DNA from: Apus apus
Taxonomy: Eukaryota > Chordata > Aves > Apodiformes > Apodidae
Reading direction: 5' to 3'
Assembly (NCBI RefSeq): GCF_020740795.1
Contig: NC_067312.1
Coordinates: forward strand, 55,261,905 to 55,325,904
Length of the DNA: 64,000 nt
Both the position numbers and the translations under genes were made by a program. A model generated the notes under the pieces. The model did no database searches. It was given only the letters and a program-made list of their open reading frames with translations, and was not told where the DNA came from. This document shows, piece by piece, positions 22,301 through 35,761 of the stretch; within the stretch, counting starts at the first letter, position 1; each line of letters begins with the position of its first letter.

Positions 22301-23134
22301 ATTTTCTAGCCACACAACTGCATCACAAACAAAGATTTAGAGTTGCCTTGGACATTTTGTGTTCTAGGAAAGAACAAAAATGAGGACTGGATCAGGCAAC
22401 CTGTATACACATAGCTCTGTTAATGAGCCTACTCATGCCAGAAAGGTTGCTTCCACAAATAAGTTTGCAGAGGCTGGCCACTAGGTAAAATTTGTGAAAA
22501 TACCTCCCCACTGAACCAAGCCTGCCTGCATGGGTTAGTGTACAGGATAGACCACCCTGTTCAGCACTGCTGCAGGCATCAGAAATTTGTACAAATATTT
22601 CCAGGGACCTTTTGCATTTTGGAATCTCTCCTCACTGAGTCAAACAGCTGCTACATGGTTTCTTCATTGATATGGAGAGACCTTAAGATTATTTTATTTA
22701 AGATCTTACAGGTCGTATTGTGGCACGTTCCATACCAAAAGTGAGGTGGTCCATATTGAAGATATGTTGCCCTCCTGACAGGCAAGAACGAAGGTCAGCA
22801 GAAAAGATGTAATATCACTGCCATTTTGATGATGGAGATCTGAGGGATGAAAACCATGCCAATTTCCTAAAGTCAACAGCAGTGACCCAGTGAGATCCTT
22901 CTGCTTTCTTGACCAGGATCTGAACCAGAAACCTTCCTTTTGATAGGTCTCAAAGAGAAACTACAGCCTCCTTGGAAATGAGGGCTAGCAGAAACACTGG
23001 GATTCAGCTTAGTATAACTACTACACTTAGTAAAATTATTTCCACTGCCAATAATGTGCTCAGTGTCACAGAATAGCCAGAGAAAAACATGATTCGTCAG
23101 TGAAGGAATCTGAAGAAATAGGCAGAGAATAAAA
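16351..23134. other. Long gap, no gene recognised
   Basis: About 6.8 kb of mostly AT-rich unique sequence. A GC-richer patch at 16960-17420 has overlapping open frames on both strands but no domain I recognise. T-rich runs occur near 18112-18125 and 19400. No CR1 tail or LTR end is visible. Confidence 0.4.
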
Positions 23135-23341
23135 TAACAGAATAAAAAAATGGCAGAGGTTGGAAGGGACCTCTTGAGATCATTGAGTCCAACCCCCCTA
23201 CTAGAGCAGGATCACCTGGTGCAGGTCACACAGGAACATGTCCAGACAGGTCTTGGAAATGTCTAGAGAAGGAGACTTCATAAGCTCTCTGAGCAGCTTA
23301 TTCCAGTGCACTATAACCCTCACAAGAAAGTTTTTCCTCAT
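23135..23341 (-). mobile_element. CR1 LINE 3' end
   Basis: The minus-strand element shows the typical reverse-complement start GAGGTTGGAAGGGACCTC, GTCCAACCCCCCTACTAGAGCAGG, then CACAGGAACATGTCCAGACAGGTCTTG. The tail repeat at its 3' end is reduced to ACAGAAT. About 200 bases survive. Confidence 0.85.
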
Positions 23342-26300
23342 GTTTTTTCTCATTTTCCTCAAAAATCTATTAACTTAAAAATTAATGTAAGTTAAAACTA
23401 ACTCATTTCTCAGGAAAGGAAAGGAAAGGAAAGCATTACAGGCAATGGCATGGTATCTCCAGTGGTGGTGGTTTCTATGTGTTAAGAAAGTGTTTGACTG
23501 AAAAGCTTCAATGTTCAGTGGAAAGGCAGAATGGCTCTTCAGGACTGATGCTTAGATTTCTGAAATCAGTGGAAAGGGTGCTATTTACTAACTACTGTGG
23601 TGTTGGCTGTGACAAGCAGTGTGATTAAAACCTGGCAGAGACCCAAAAGCTCACAAAACCCCCACAGACCATTCAGGTCTTCACAGGTATTCAGCTCACA
23701 TCAGTGCTGCAAAACTTTTTACAACATTAGAGTCTGACTAGTTCCCTGTGTTAATACTTACAGGGTTTGGATACTCAGTAGGACTGTCTTCCACACCTGA
23801 AGTCTTTATACAATTCCCATGTTATTTGTCAGACATGCTTGTAGAGCTGCTCTACGGTGCAGCCAGTGTGGTCTGTTTTACCAGTCTACTAACAATATTA
23901 GCCTCATGGTGCCATGTACTAGAGTTCAAACTGACACAGTTAGCCTTAGATAAACGACAAGGCTTACCTTCCTAGACAAGACATTATTTATAGAAAGACA
24001 CAGAGCTCTGCAGATATGCATTGTGCTGAGCAGGGTTCAGCATTCAGGAGAGCTCCTGTTGTTTACATTTGCTGAATCATTAGCTGCCATGAAATCCCTG
24101 GTTTCCTTCTTCTCTACTAGTTTTCTCTCTTTTAAGCAGATAACCCCCCACCCCATACTTTCTTCCTACCACCACTGAGGCATATGTAGACATGACAAGG
24201 CAGAACAATAATTTAAATATTTACTGTGATTCAGTTGTGCTTATTGTCTCTTGCCCTCTCACTGGATACCCCTGAGAAGACCATGTGTCTGTCTTCTTTA
24301 TGCCCACCTGATTTATATACACATACATGTTTGTATATAAAGCCACCTCACCCTGTCTTTGGCAGATTAGACATTGCAGCTCTTGCAGCTTCTCTTGGAA
24401 GACAAGTTAGCTAAATCACTGCACAAGATCATGTATAATTTTGAAATTATATTAACCCAAACTGCATTACTTTAGTATATGTGTGTTATAAACCCTGTGA
24501 AGAGACACCAGAATAAGCCACAGTCATGTTGAAGAATGGTGGGATGACCTATCTGGATATCAATCCAGATTATTTTGGATTAGGACTCCTCTGTTTAAAT
24601 TAAATTGGTGCAATTTATGTAGTTTGAATTGGCCCAAATTTGCATGATTTAATCCTTTAAACGTGGCTTCATTGTGACTCTGTCAGAGACCTGGACATGG
24701 TGGGTTCTTTTCTGTGTTCCTCACATGCTCCTTGCATAGCTGTGATAACGGAAAATAAAATGTTGTCACTAGGAGTGATTTTTGTTTCACTTCACAAAGG
24801 TGAAAATTACCGGCCAATATTTTAAGAAATTAAAAATTAAACACTTTGCTCATTTTCTTTATGCATGATCATGAAAACAAACTCAGGGACATACACACAC
24901 TTCAGTCAGAAGCTGCTACATTTGACCCAAACTTTTGTTTTATTTCGGTTACTCCAAAGCTTTCTTTCCTTTCTATTAAGATACAAGATACAATTCTTAG
25001 CAAATGCAAATGAAATATTTAACTCATAAATAATATTAATTCTTTTCATAAGAAGACAGGAGAGCTGATCTCAAGATAAACTACTCCTTAATCAGTGGCT
25101 CAGCAGAACTCTAATGGATGACATAGTCCAAAATTCAGGGTCTGTGGAATGTGTAAAGAAACCGATGTCCTAATTATTCCTAACAACTCTGACTGACAAC
25201 CTCATTAATATTGGCGTCCTCACCATACTCCCTTTGAAAGTCATGTGTGAGCTTGAAAAAGCCACTGGATTATTTCTGTGAAATACAAAGAATTTAGACA
25301 AACTTCCCTGAATTATGAGGACTAGTAAGGTGCTACCATTTTAAAAGTTCCTAAAGTTAGTATTAGCAACTGTATATTAATAATAGCATTTTTATTTTTT
25401 TAATAAAAGACACAATATTTTTTTCTGTATTATTATTTTAATTAAGTTATGCTGGTAAGCTATTGCAAAGAACCATTGCTAACAGTAGCTTTATGCTTCT
25501 TTACATTCCTCTACCTGACAAAACCCATAACATGAGGTCCTTTTATTTTCTAGGTATGAGCCTGCTCTGTACAGATAAGAGTGAACCTAAGTGGTCCCCA
25601 AGGTCTATGATGGGCTTGCAACAGCTAAAAATCCTGTGACTAAATGGGTATGAACTTCAGCCTGGTGTACTATGATTTGATTTGTGAGACGTGCAGCATC
25701 AGCCCTGTGAGAGTTGCTTAGGGAGAAAAGAACATCTGCTGTGTAACTGGCTCTCAAAACCTTTTGGTAGTTATAATCAAGCAGCAATTATTTTGTTGGA
25801 GGGTAAATGAGATAAGGAGCCTGTGAATTAGCAACTGCAACATGGGTTCTTATTTCACCACTGGAGATGTATAGCAGGGCCTAAAATACATCTGCTGTTT
25901 GCTTTTAAAGCAGCTCTAGTGCAAGTTGAACCAGAAGAGCCTCTGCTGGGTTCACAGGAACGAATGCTTTTACTCTTACCTCTACAGATTGCAGAGCCTG
26001 ACAGGAGCTCCCCCCTGCCCTTTTTCAGCTTGCATACACCTCTTTCAAACTTTAGGGTCAAAACAGTCCCTCTGCTGACCCCAGCAATTTCTGTGCAGAT
26101 TATTTTGAGAAGAATGCAGTTTCCACTGTGTGGCTTTTTCAATCCATGCCCCACTGAGAGGTGTTTTCTGTGGCCATTGGGCACTAAGTGGTTGTGAGCT
26201 GCTGTTGTGCCATGTCCCTCAACTGACTGTGGTGCTGGTGATCTGCCTGAAGAGCACAGGGCTCCCTGCAAGTCCTTGCACAACGACAGAGCCACGGACA

Positions 26301-29300
26301 GCAGGTTCAAATGGCAGTCTTGAGGGACACTTAGAAGTTTAGGCTGACCTCTTCACTTGGGTAGTTAAAACTGCAGCATGTATTGGCTTTTCATCTGTTT
26401 CAGCCCACTGAATGTCTTTTTGGTGTATTTCTTTATGCTCCAGATTTGCTGAGGATCAACTTGAACCTTTTGCTTTGACTGCACAGACAAATGTTTTGGT
26501 ATGAGTCATCTGGTACTTTAACACATTTTATTAATACTGCTTTGTAAGTGTGTAACTCCTTATCTGCCACTAGCAGATCTCCCCTTCTATCTTTTGCTTC
26601 TTTTGCTTTATTTTGCTTTAAACTTTCTCTAGTTCTCACCTTCTGCTTTGTATTATTTTCCAGCAACATGCTTTTTCTTCCAGGTAATGCACATGTATTA
26701 CACCTCCCACCATCTACAGCTTTCTCCATTTCTTTCTTCAGTTGGGTTTTTTAACTGCTTTGGCCTATGAGGGTGTAGCACTTTTAGAAGGTGTTACAAG
26801 TGGGTCTTGGAGTGGATGTTGCAGATGTGCCATAACCTTGTTTTACAACGGAGGTTAAACTAAGTGAAATAATGGTCCCTCCTTGTCTGAGTATGTGTGA
26901 AGTAAGCACAGGGGGAATAAAAGCATTCAGAAACAAAATGCTGTACATCAGCTGGCATGATCCACTAACTTTTCAGGAGCTGAACAATTTACCCAAGCTG
27001 AGGATGGGACCTAGATGGTTCATTTTCTGAAGTGAGAATCTTGCATTCTTAGAAGCATGCAAATTTGAGTAGGTATTTTAGGCTATCAAGTGATACAGTG
27101 AAGCATTTTTGGATGAATGAACAGCCCAGGGACTAGGCTGAGGAAATTGTCCACTAAAAAAGGAACAGATTCTTCAAATTTACAGTATTATCAAAATTTA
27201 AATTTTTTGCACTCTAATTGGTGTCATATGCTCAGCTAATATTTAGTTATTAATATTCTAATTATGATGTTTGATTGTGTTAGAAAACTCTAATGCATTT
27301 TGTCCCTTAGAGGAACATTTAACAAACAAGTATCTTGTCATTATCACCAGAATTCCTAGTTTACCTGCTTGTAATGTCTAACAGGCTAATCTTCTTTGAG
27401 ATTAAAAGATTAAAAATGCAGAAGAAAAGATGTTTGGGTATGCCTTGGGAATCAGCTAGAATTTGCTCTCTATTTTACTAAAATAGGTCAAAGTTTTCTG
27501 AACCAGACAGTTCTTCTGGTACAGATCCTAGGAGCACTGAAGGTAAGGGCAGTGACCCATCCAGCTTGGTAATGTGTTCCCAAATCTTGGCACTATCAGC
27601 TGCAACAGAAGAGTGTAAAAACCCATCTCACTGCAAAAATATGCTACTACATGAAGAATGTTTTGTTTCATCCAATCTGATTTGATTATGGACAGTAGAA
27701 TGACAGCTTGTTGCCTTTGTCATTTTAAGAATGGCTGTGAGTGTTCTTACAGCCCAAAGAGATGAGTGCCGTTGAGTGCTGCAAACCTTCTGACCTCAGC
27801 AATGCTTCTTAGCAACACATTTCACAGATTAATTATGCACAAACAAAATGCATTTCCTTCCATTAGTCTGAAATGTAGTGTTTGTCAGTGGCATAGGTTA
27901 TTTCCTTTCCTTTTCTCTTCTGCCCTTGTTGGTGTAGATGGTGGTGGTTCTGCTTCTTTTTCCTGTCTGTGCCTGCCCAGGCCACCAGAGACCCTTTTAG
28001 GGGTCTTATGAAGCTGGCAAGGAAATGGGCACTATTAGCCTGTTGATTCCAGCTGCCTTTTATGTGTGTTGAGTCATGATATAATTGCTTTGTACTGTAA
28101 AGTTGTTTGTATCTTACCTGCAGAGTCTCTGTGTGTGGAGCAAAATGCATCTGTGCAAACAGACCCTAGAGAAAACCAATTCCCAGAAGAAAATATTTCT
28201 CTGAAGTAATGTGTTGCTACTATATCTGTGGAAATGAGATGCAAAGATATCTGAAATTGTATTTGGCAAACAAACACTTAAAAATATGAAGTAATCTTGA
28301 GGTGTGTCCCATGGAAAAAACAAGCAATACCTGCTGTACAAACAGGCTTCAAGCTGATTGAGCAGCACTGTGGCAAGGAAGTTCCTCTTGATGTTTCCTG
28401 TTGAACCTGAGCCATCTGTGACCACCATACTACTGTTGGTGTACTTACTGTGAATCTCTTCAATGTAATTCTGTAATTCTGCATTTCATTATTTTTTTTT
28501 AGGATTAGAGGAGATAGAAAGAACAGTCCATGTTTCCTTCTGTGTGCCGTTGTTGTACTGTAGTCACTGAGTAACTGTTGCAGTACTTTTAAGTTGGCTG
28601 TATTCTGCTTGCAAAGTATCTTTGAATTATTAAATTGGCACAGAAGATGACCTTATTAAGCCCTTTCACCCCATCTGTTTGTCACAGCTATTTGGAGTAC
28701 TTTGGCAAGCGATGGTAACAACACTGATGCCAAATTTCACAGTTATTGTCTGTGCCATGTGCTGAAAAATGCCAGGACAAATAAGCCTGAAAACAGGAAA
28801 GACAGTCAGCATTAAACTTCCTGGTAAACCAGAAGCTTCCTTTAGGTGTAAATAGTTTAGTCATAGTGAGTGTAGAGGAATTGAGAGAACTATGATTGTT
28901 ATGGGGTCCAGAAATATGTAGAGTTTTGTGCTTTATTCTGATTACTGTTAGTTAAATGGTGTCATGTAAGTAGTGCCACATACAAGAAACTGATAGAGAT
29001 GAGAAACAGTGATTTGTTCAGTGCTGGGTCTGTATGGACAGATTTTTTTCACTGACCATGTAGATTCCCAGTATATTTAATAAATTCATATTTCACTCAG
29101 GGTGTATTTTCCTCCCTGACCAGTTCCACTGTTCCTGTTCAGTTGTGCTGATGGAAAACAATGAAAAGTGTGTAAAAATTCTAAGGCAAAATGCTCTGAA
29201 ATGTCTTTTACAAAGTAGTTAATAAATAGTTTGTTCTGAATTTTTATATGGAAGATCTAACTGCTTTTTGAGGAGTTCAGGTGTCAAACTCAGAGACTAG

Positions 29301-30792
29301 AAGTCAACACTGAAAAGATAGCTAGTCCAGAATTAGGTGCATTTCTCACAACATTTATCGTATAGTTACTCTGACCATCTCCAATACTTCATTACTAGAA
29401 CAATGTCCAAGGTGCCTGAGTCAAAATTTAATATCTGTGATAGATCTGATGCTATGCCTACAAGTAACTCTGTGTAAAGTCACCACCAATATAAGACTCC
29501 TGATTTGATATAAGAGAGACAACAAATGCAGAAAAAGTAATAAAGGAGTTTCTGACAAATACATGGAAAGTAATCTCAGTATTTTATTGCATTTACTTTA
29601 AATTAGCTGTCACGGGCCACAACATGATCTTTGAGAGTCCATTATAACTAGAATTTGGGAGGATATTTACACTGTAATAATTACTGACAACTGAGATATG
29701 TTTCCTTCATGTTCTCTAATCTGCATCCCAAACAGAAGGAATGAGTATATACAGGTACACTTACCACTAAAATATATCATACTTCTGTAAGTAGTTATTA
29801 AACAAAGATACCTAATAGCCTCATTTATTATGATGATTCTAGAATTATCTAACATTCTCTGTAAAGGAGAAGTCTTGCATTGTCTTAGATTATTGTGAAA
29901 TACTGAACTGTTAATGCATAGCATCACGAACAATCTGTTAATAAATACAAACATAATCTCTGTCAAATATTCAGTTAGGCAACTGATGTTTCTAGCTTGC
30001 TGGATTTAAAAAACCCCATTGCTTTTATAAGCTTATAATGGTTATTATTTATTTAAAAACAACTTGATGACTTGGAGAAAAATGTTCTCTTATGAGCATT
30101 GGCAGTTGAAATATCCCACATACTGGTTTTGGATGCTATCTGCAAACCTCCAGAATGACTTGGTTTTGTTAGGGTTGATCATGCCATGCAGCTGTGGTGG
30201 GACTGACTTAGGTGGAAGAATTATTATGAGGGGTGTTTTCCTTGCTTAAAATGTCCCACTCTTATAGTGAAAGTGTAATATACAGTTCTATTTGTAAACA
30301 AGTGAAGCATAATATCTGCAATACATCATGTAAAAGTATAATCACTGTCAGAATGACAAGGCAACATATCACAAAAAGTGACTGCTGTAATTGACAGAGT
30401 TGGTGATCACGTGCTGAAACTGTTTTCTGATTGCATATTCATGATTCCTCTCTGTAATATGCTACAGTTACTGTGTGAGTTATTCTACACTGATGTTTTA
30501 ATATGACTAAACTGACACCTTTTACTGTCAGATTTGCAAGTCCAATCTTTAACACTGTTCCGACCACCTTTTTCCCCAATGTCTAACTTCTGACATGCCA
30601 GCTTAGTTCTGGGACACATTATGGAACATGAGTATGCAGAAGTATACCGAGCAGTTGCATCCATGCTGCCACACTCCTGATGGGGCTTTGATAGTAAAGC
30701 GAGACCCCAGCATTCACACCATAAAGCCCACCCCACCAGTAGCTGTGAGTAGCTGGGGAACAGTCACTCAGTTGTAGCTTATATACATAATC
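23342..30792. other. Long gap, no gene recognised
   Basis: About 7.5 kb, AT-rich. A (GGAAA)n tract of four units is at 23413-23432. Sequence at 27775-27900 (CACATTTCACAGATTAATTA and following) may be a very old CR1/L3-like relic, but the match is too weak to call. No exon is supported. Confidence 0.4.
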
Positions 30793-31139
30793 GAGCTTTA
30801 TAGTGGCCTTCCAGTACCTGAAGGGCCTAGAGGAAAGCTGGGGAGGGACTGTTTACAAGGGTGTGTAGTGACAGGACAAGGAGCAATGGCCTTAAACTAG
30901 AGCAGGATAGATTTAGATTGAATATCAAGAAGAAGTTCTTTACTTCTCCAGTGGTGAAGCACTGGAACAGGTTATCCAGAGAGGTCGTGGAGGTCCCATC
31001 CCTAAAGATATTGAAGGTCAGGCTTGACCAGGCTCTGAGCAACTTGATCTAGTTAAAAGGTCCCTGAGCACTGCAGGGGGCTGGCCTAGATGACCTTTAA
31101 AGGTCCCTTCCAAGCCCACACATTTATGATTCTATAGTA
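30793..31139 (+). mobile_element. CR1 LINE 3' fragment
   Basis: The fragment begins in the RT C-terminal segment (TTATAGTGGCCTTCCAGTAC) and proceeds through AAGAAGTTCTTTACT, CACTGGAACAGGTTATCCAG and the noncoding GGCCTAGATGACCTTTAAAG to a tail ending TTTATGATTCTATAG. It resembles the intron 1 copy of TOPORS more than the longer copies. Confidence 0.9.
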
Positions 31140-32093
31140 GCAGAGAAACACACTCTAATTTGTGCCTGTGAGCCCATGATTTGTCTGGGTTGCTCTCTGG
31201 CTCTTTGTAAGTTGTTTTTTTTCTTATTTGCTAATGGTTTGACTTGTTTGGGTTTTAGGCAGCTACTCTCAACGTGCTGCGCCGTAACCACAACAGTTAC
31301 TGGTGAGCAAGTAGTAAAGCTGTGGAGACTCACAGAATGTACTGTCTTGTGCATAATTACAAGGCAAAGATCTCACTCCTGCTCTAATGATGAATATTAG
31401 ATTTTCATTCAAGCTCAGAGAGAAGTTTGGAGGGAACAAGGCAAAGGCATTATCTGTTCCTATTATTCCTTTAATCATTTGAATTTCTAACATGTTCTGA
31501 AGAGATGGGCAATTTTTAAAGCAAAAGTTGTTTATTTTTTTGGGTTTTCTGTTCGTGAGTTTAATTTGTGGTTGGTTTGGTTTGGTTTCCTCAGGAAGTG
31601 ACATGAAGCTTTATACGAGTGCATTCCTGGAGTTACTGCACGTTGTATAATTACATACTCAGTAGGCCAGAAAGGAGGTGACCATAAGGGGCATTTGTGA
31701 AGAATGTAAAAGAAGATGGATGAGGGAATTACACGTTAACATCTGTTGGCTCCTTCTTCTGATCCTACTTTTAAACATACAGAGAACATTTTAAATTTTA
31801 TTTCCATGCAAATGAAGAAAGGTTATGTTTATAATATTTAAAATACTGTGCACAACTAATTCCTACCCACCTCCATGCAGGAGCAAAGAAAGTGTGAACT
31901 AAAGGGTGTAATTTAAGATTCAAATGAATGTAAGAGATCCCAAATTTACTGTTGCTTTGCCCACTTAATACCTTATTTTATCTTTGATCTTCCTCATATT
32001 ACACCATCAGCTTCTCCTGGGTAGTTCTGCCTTTGTTTCCATAGTAGGAAATCCAGAAATGAGCATGTAGGCTCATTTATCTGCATGCCTTTG
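31140..32093. other. Gap, nothing recognised
   Basis: AT-rich sequence with a short GGTTTGGTTT run near 31573. No gene or repeat boundary is recognised. Confidence 0.4.
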
Positions 32094-32223
32094 GAGAGTT
32101 GGATGGGGCCCTGAACAACCTGTTTTAGTGAGAGGTGTTCCTGCCCATGCAGGGGGGTTTGGGCTAGATGATCTTTAAGGTTCTTTCCAGCCAAAACCAT
32201 TCTGTGATTCTATGATTCTATGA
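32094..32223 (+). mobile_element. CR1 LINE 3' tip
   Basis: Only about 130 bases remain: GGATGGGGCCCTGAACAACC, GAGAGGTGTTCCTGCCCATG, GGGCTAGATGATCTTTAAGG and a tail of three TGATTCTATGA-type units. This is a typical severely 5'-truncated insertion. Confidence 0.9.
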
Positions 32224-35200
32224 TATAACACAAATCAGAATTATATTATGGCATAGCTTCAGTACAGTAACTGTTGCACCACATGAGGGGGCATCCAGGC
32301 CTTTATACTGCAACCCTGAAACAAACATGAGGACATTCTTTCCCCTGTCTGCATAGTCTAGAAAATACTTGCAATCATGCACATTTTGGGAGAGATGACA
32401 AAAAGAAGGCAAATTTAAATGCCTTTTAATGCATTTTTGCATTTCTACCACATTTTAAAGACATCATACATTTATATGAAATATGGTAAAATACTGTTTA
32501 TGAAAAGTTGTGATTTTTTTTGGCTAGGGATTTTTTTTAAAAAAAAAAAGTCAAGAAATAAAAACCTTATAGCTTTTTTTTTTTTTTTTTTTTTTTCTTC
32601 AGGTTTCTTAACTTAAAGCATTTCATAAACTTCAAAACAGCTATAACTTCAATTTATAGTGTAAATTGCTGTGATGCTTTTATATATAATATGTTGTTTT
32701 AGCATAGGCTTAATACTCCACCTTTAAAGTTTTATGAGATGTTCTCTTTGAGAACAAAGTATTTTTAATGGTGTTGGGAAATGCATAGAAATGTATGAAA
32801 TAATTATTTTCCTGTTTTAATTTCACGGTAAACATATTTATCTTATGACTTTTAGTTTCTATATGAAGTAATATTTTTCAACTAACTGTTAGCAGTGTCC
32901 TCCGAACACAAATTGTTATTTAATGCGTTTTTCTCGCTTTTTTGTGGACCTAATGATGCAGGGTTTTTCCCACAAGATGGCAGTGATGAGTCGTGAAAAA
33001 TCACGGGGAAAGCGTCTTGATGGCACTTAAAAAACCTCTAGTGTAAAATGAAGATGCAGGTTTGATAAACCGAGGAGAACGAGGATGTTCCGGTCACAGG
33101 GAAAGCTCCAGCTTCACTTCACTCTTTTTTGGCCAGACTAAGCATTCTGTTGTAAGTCATAAACCATTGTGCTTTTAGATAGCAAACTAAAATTGGCTGC
33201 AAAACCTAATTAAAATCTGGTAAGATATTTCTAACTGAAGTGTGTGTTTGTGTACAGATTTCTCTCACACATCCATGTTTTAATACTCATATTTTCACAG
33301 ACTTCATATATTCATATATGAAGTCTCTGTTAACTGAGTAGTAAGAAAACATAAATTATTTTGCAAGGAAAAAAAAATCAAGCAGAAAAAAGGAAATATC
33401 ACTACAAATATAGTGGCATATACTTATCAGGAAAGTGGTGTTTCATTAATAATATTGATAATTTATTATGCCAAAACCTTGCTCTGAATCTCATGCAAAT
33501 CAACATTCAAAAATCTGTAAGTCGTTATTACATGCTGCACAACAGTGAGTTGCCATAAACATTCAATAAAGAGCCTGCTCAGTCATGATGGAAACCATGA
33601 CCAGAATGAATGCAAAAATCTTACATACTCCTAACTGAGAAATGCAAGCAATTTTCCTAAAATCATAACAAAAATTCCATAATTTGTTTTATCTCTGATT
33701 TAATAAATCTTTGTGTTGGGTTTTTGTTGGTTTCGCCCCCCTCCCCATTCTCCTAGGAAGCAAGACAGCTTGAGCTGTGTGCCTGTTTGTGTGCACGTAT
33801 ATGCACATATATGCACATAGACACACACACTCCGAGTATTTCCAGTTTTTTCAACCCTCTCTCCCAGTGGAATGTACACTTATACTCTTATGGATGCATA
33901 CTGCTTTGCTGTGACAAAGCAAAGGATGAACATTTCTGAAGATGTGGGTAGAGAGCAGGTCTCCATCTGACCAAGAGCAGCAGTCTGCAGATGCAGGAAA
34001 CAATGCCAGCTTGTGGTTCAGGAGCTGCCTATGAGATTTAGTCTGCTACTTAAATCAGAGCCTTTGTATTTACTTTGTAACATAAAGCCTCCCTGCAGGA
34101 TTTCTGTGAGGAATCAGCTCGTCCAAATGGAAACCAACTAAAGTTAAGAAATCGTTCATTTGGGAATCATGGCTTGGCCTCATCCAGCACATACCTCCCC
34201 CTGAAAAAAGGTCACATTCAGATACCTGTGCCTTTCCAAAACATGGGAGGGTGGCTGAGTAAATCTGCTTTCCAGCATAGCAAGGAATCGTAGTTGAGAC
34301 AAATGACAGACTCTTGGTATTTTCTTCCAACATTGCTAAGTCAAGTTTTTACTTAGCAGCTACAAGAAGGGTTTCAAATGAGGTGACATTATTACAGTGT
34401 CAAGTCAAGCATCAGCTTGCTTTTCAGAAGCAAGAGGATTTGTCAAATGCCAGCAATGCCGCAAAATTGAATGGAAATGACTTATTTTCTCAGCTGCTGT
34501 AGAGTGAACAAGGAGAAGCATGGTGAGTGCAGGGGGCAGGGAAATCTTGAGCTGAACCTTTGTAGAACCCTAGGTTGCCCTGACTGCCCCTCTGCAACTA
34601 TTACTCTGTATGGGCTTTGAGAGGACTGTGATTTACAGAAATGCACTATCCGATGTCAAAAAGACTGTGGAAGTGGTCTCCTTATTTTTAAGAAAATATG
34701 GATTATCCTATGGTTTCAATCACTTGTATAAACTGTTGGGAAGAAATTCCAGTGGGAAAGATAGTGCACAAGTCATCCAAAATGTTCCTGCTCTGGCAGT
34801 TCAAGAGCTTTTGCTGATCTGTAATATAGCTTTCCTTATAATCTATCATCTGTATTTGAGATCTCTTGTGCTGCCAGTGACATACCAGAAGAACAAATTA
34901 TCATGGTCCTCTTTATAAAAAAGATGCACTTAATTCTTGAAAATTACTTTATTCTTCTACCTTACTTGTATTTTTTAAAAAATTATTTATTTACATTAAA
35001 TGAAATCTAGTGTTCTTCCAACTCTTTGCTGTCTTTTTGGTTTTGAAGCCAGTTCCAAACTCTTTCCAGTTTATCACTGTATTTTTTTTCAAACATTGTG
35101 CCTGGAAATAGATGTAACATTCTTAGAGTTAGTGCTTCTGACTTTGGTGAATCAGGAGTTTACAACATTGTTTTTGCTGTAATGGCATTTACAGTAATTT

Positions 35201-35761
35201 GGGATTGGTGTGGTTTTTTTCCCCACTACTTTCTAATGACCAAATTCTTGCTTGTTGTGTGACTGCTACCTCCACTGAAGACTTTGAAAGATTATTTTTA
35301 TTTCTTGTAGATCTCTTTCTTGGTCTTAATCACAATAACTTCTTTATTCTTCATGATATTTTATGGCTTTCCCAGTCAGTGCAAATTTTTTGTCATCTCC
35401 ATTTGCTAAGACTTGGATCCCAGCTCCGCTGAAATCATCAGGAGTTGTACTGTTCTCATTAATGAAAGTTAAATCAAGCTCTGAACGCCTAAAAGCTAAT
35501 TGATGCATCTTTTAAGTATTACACTGGCAAATGTAAATAAGACACCGGCTGTATCCTGGTCTTTTCTTGGAATGCTTGATTTTTACTTCCTACTGAACAA
35601 AAGTGACTGTAAGATACCGTTGTTTTCTGAAGCACTTTGTTTCAACACAGAAAGACTGAGGAGGTTTTGCTTGCTGCAATGAAAACTTGCAGCAACTTTA
35701 TAGTAAGTGCAGCCCTCTGCTCTGTTGCAGTCCTCTGACTACTATCTACTGCTGTTTTTTC
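32224..35761. other. Gap, AT-rich, no gene recognised
   Basis: About 3.5 kb. It includes a T8A11 run at 32531-32549 and a poly-T of 23 at 32574-32596. A 102-codon open frame at 34610-34918 has no recognised domain and is probably chance. Nothing else is supported. Confidence 0.4.
32574..32596. repeat. Poly-T tract
   Basis: A run of about 23 T follows a T8A11 block some 25 bases upstream. It is simple sequence; no retrocopy is attached to it. Confidence 0.8.

Noticed and set aside
27766..28011. Possible ancient CR1/L3-like relic near 27775-27900
   Set aside because: Only a short CACAGATTAATTATGCA-type likeness; too weak to call a repeat without alignment.
34610..34918. 102-codon open frame
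   Set aside because: No recognised domain, no splice context, and AT-rich composition; length is within chance for 64 kb read in six frames.
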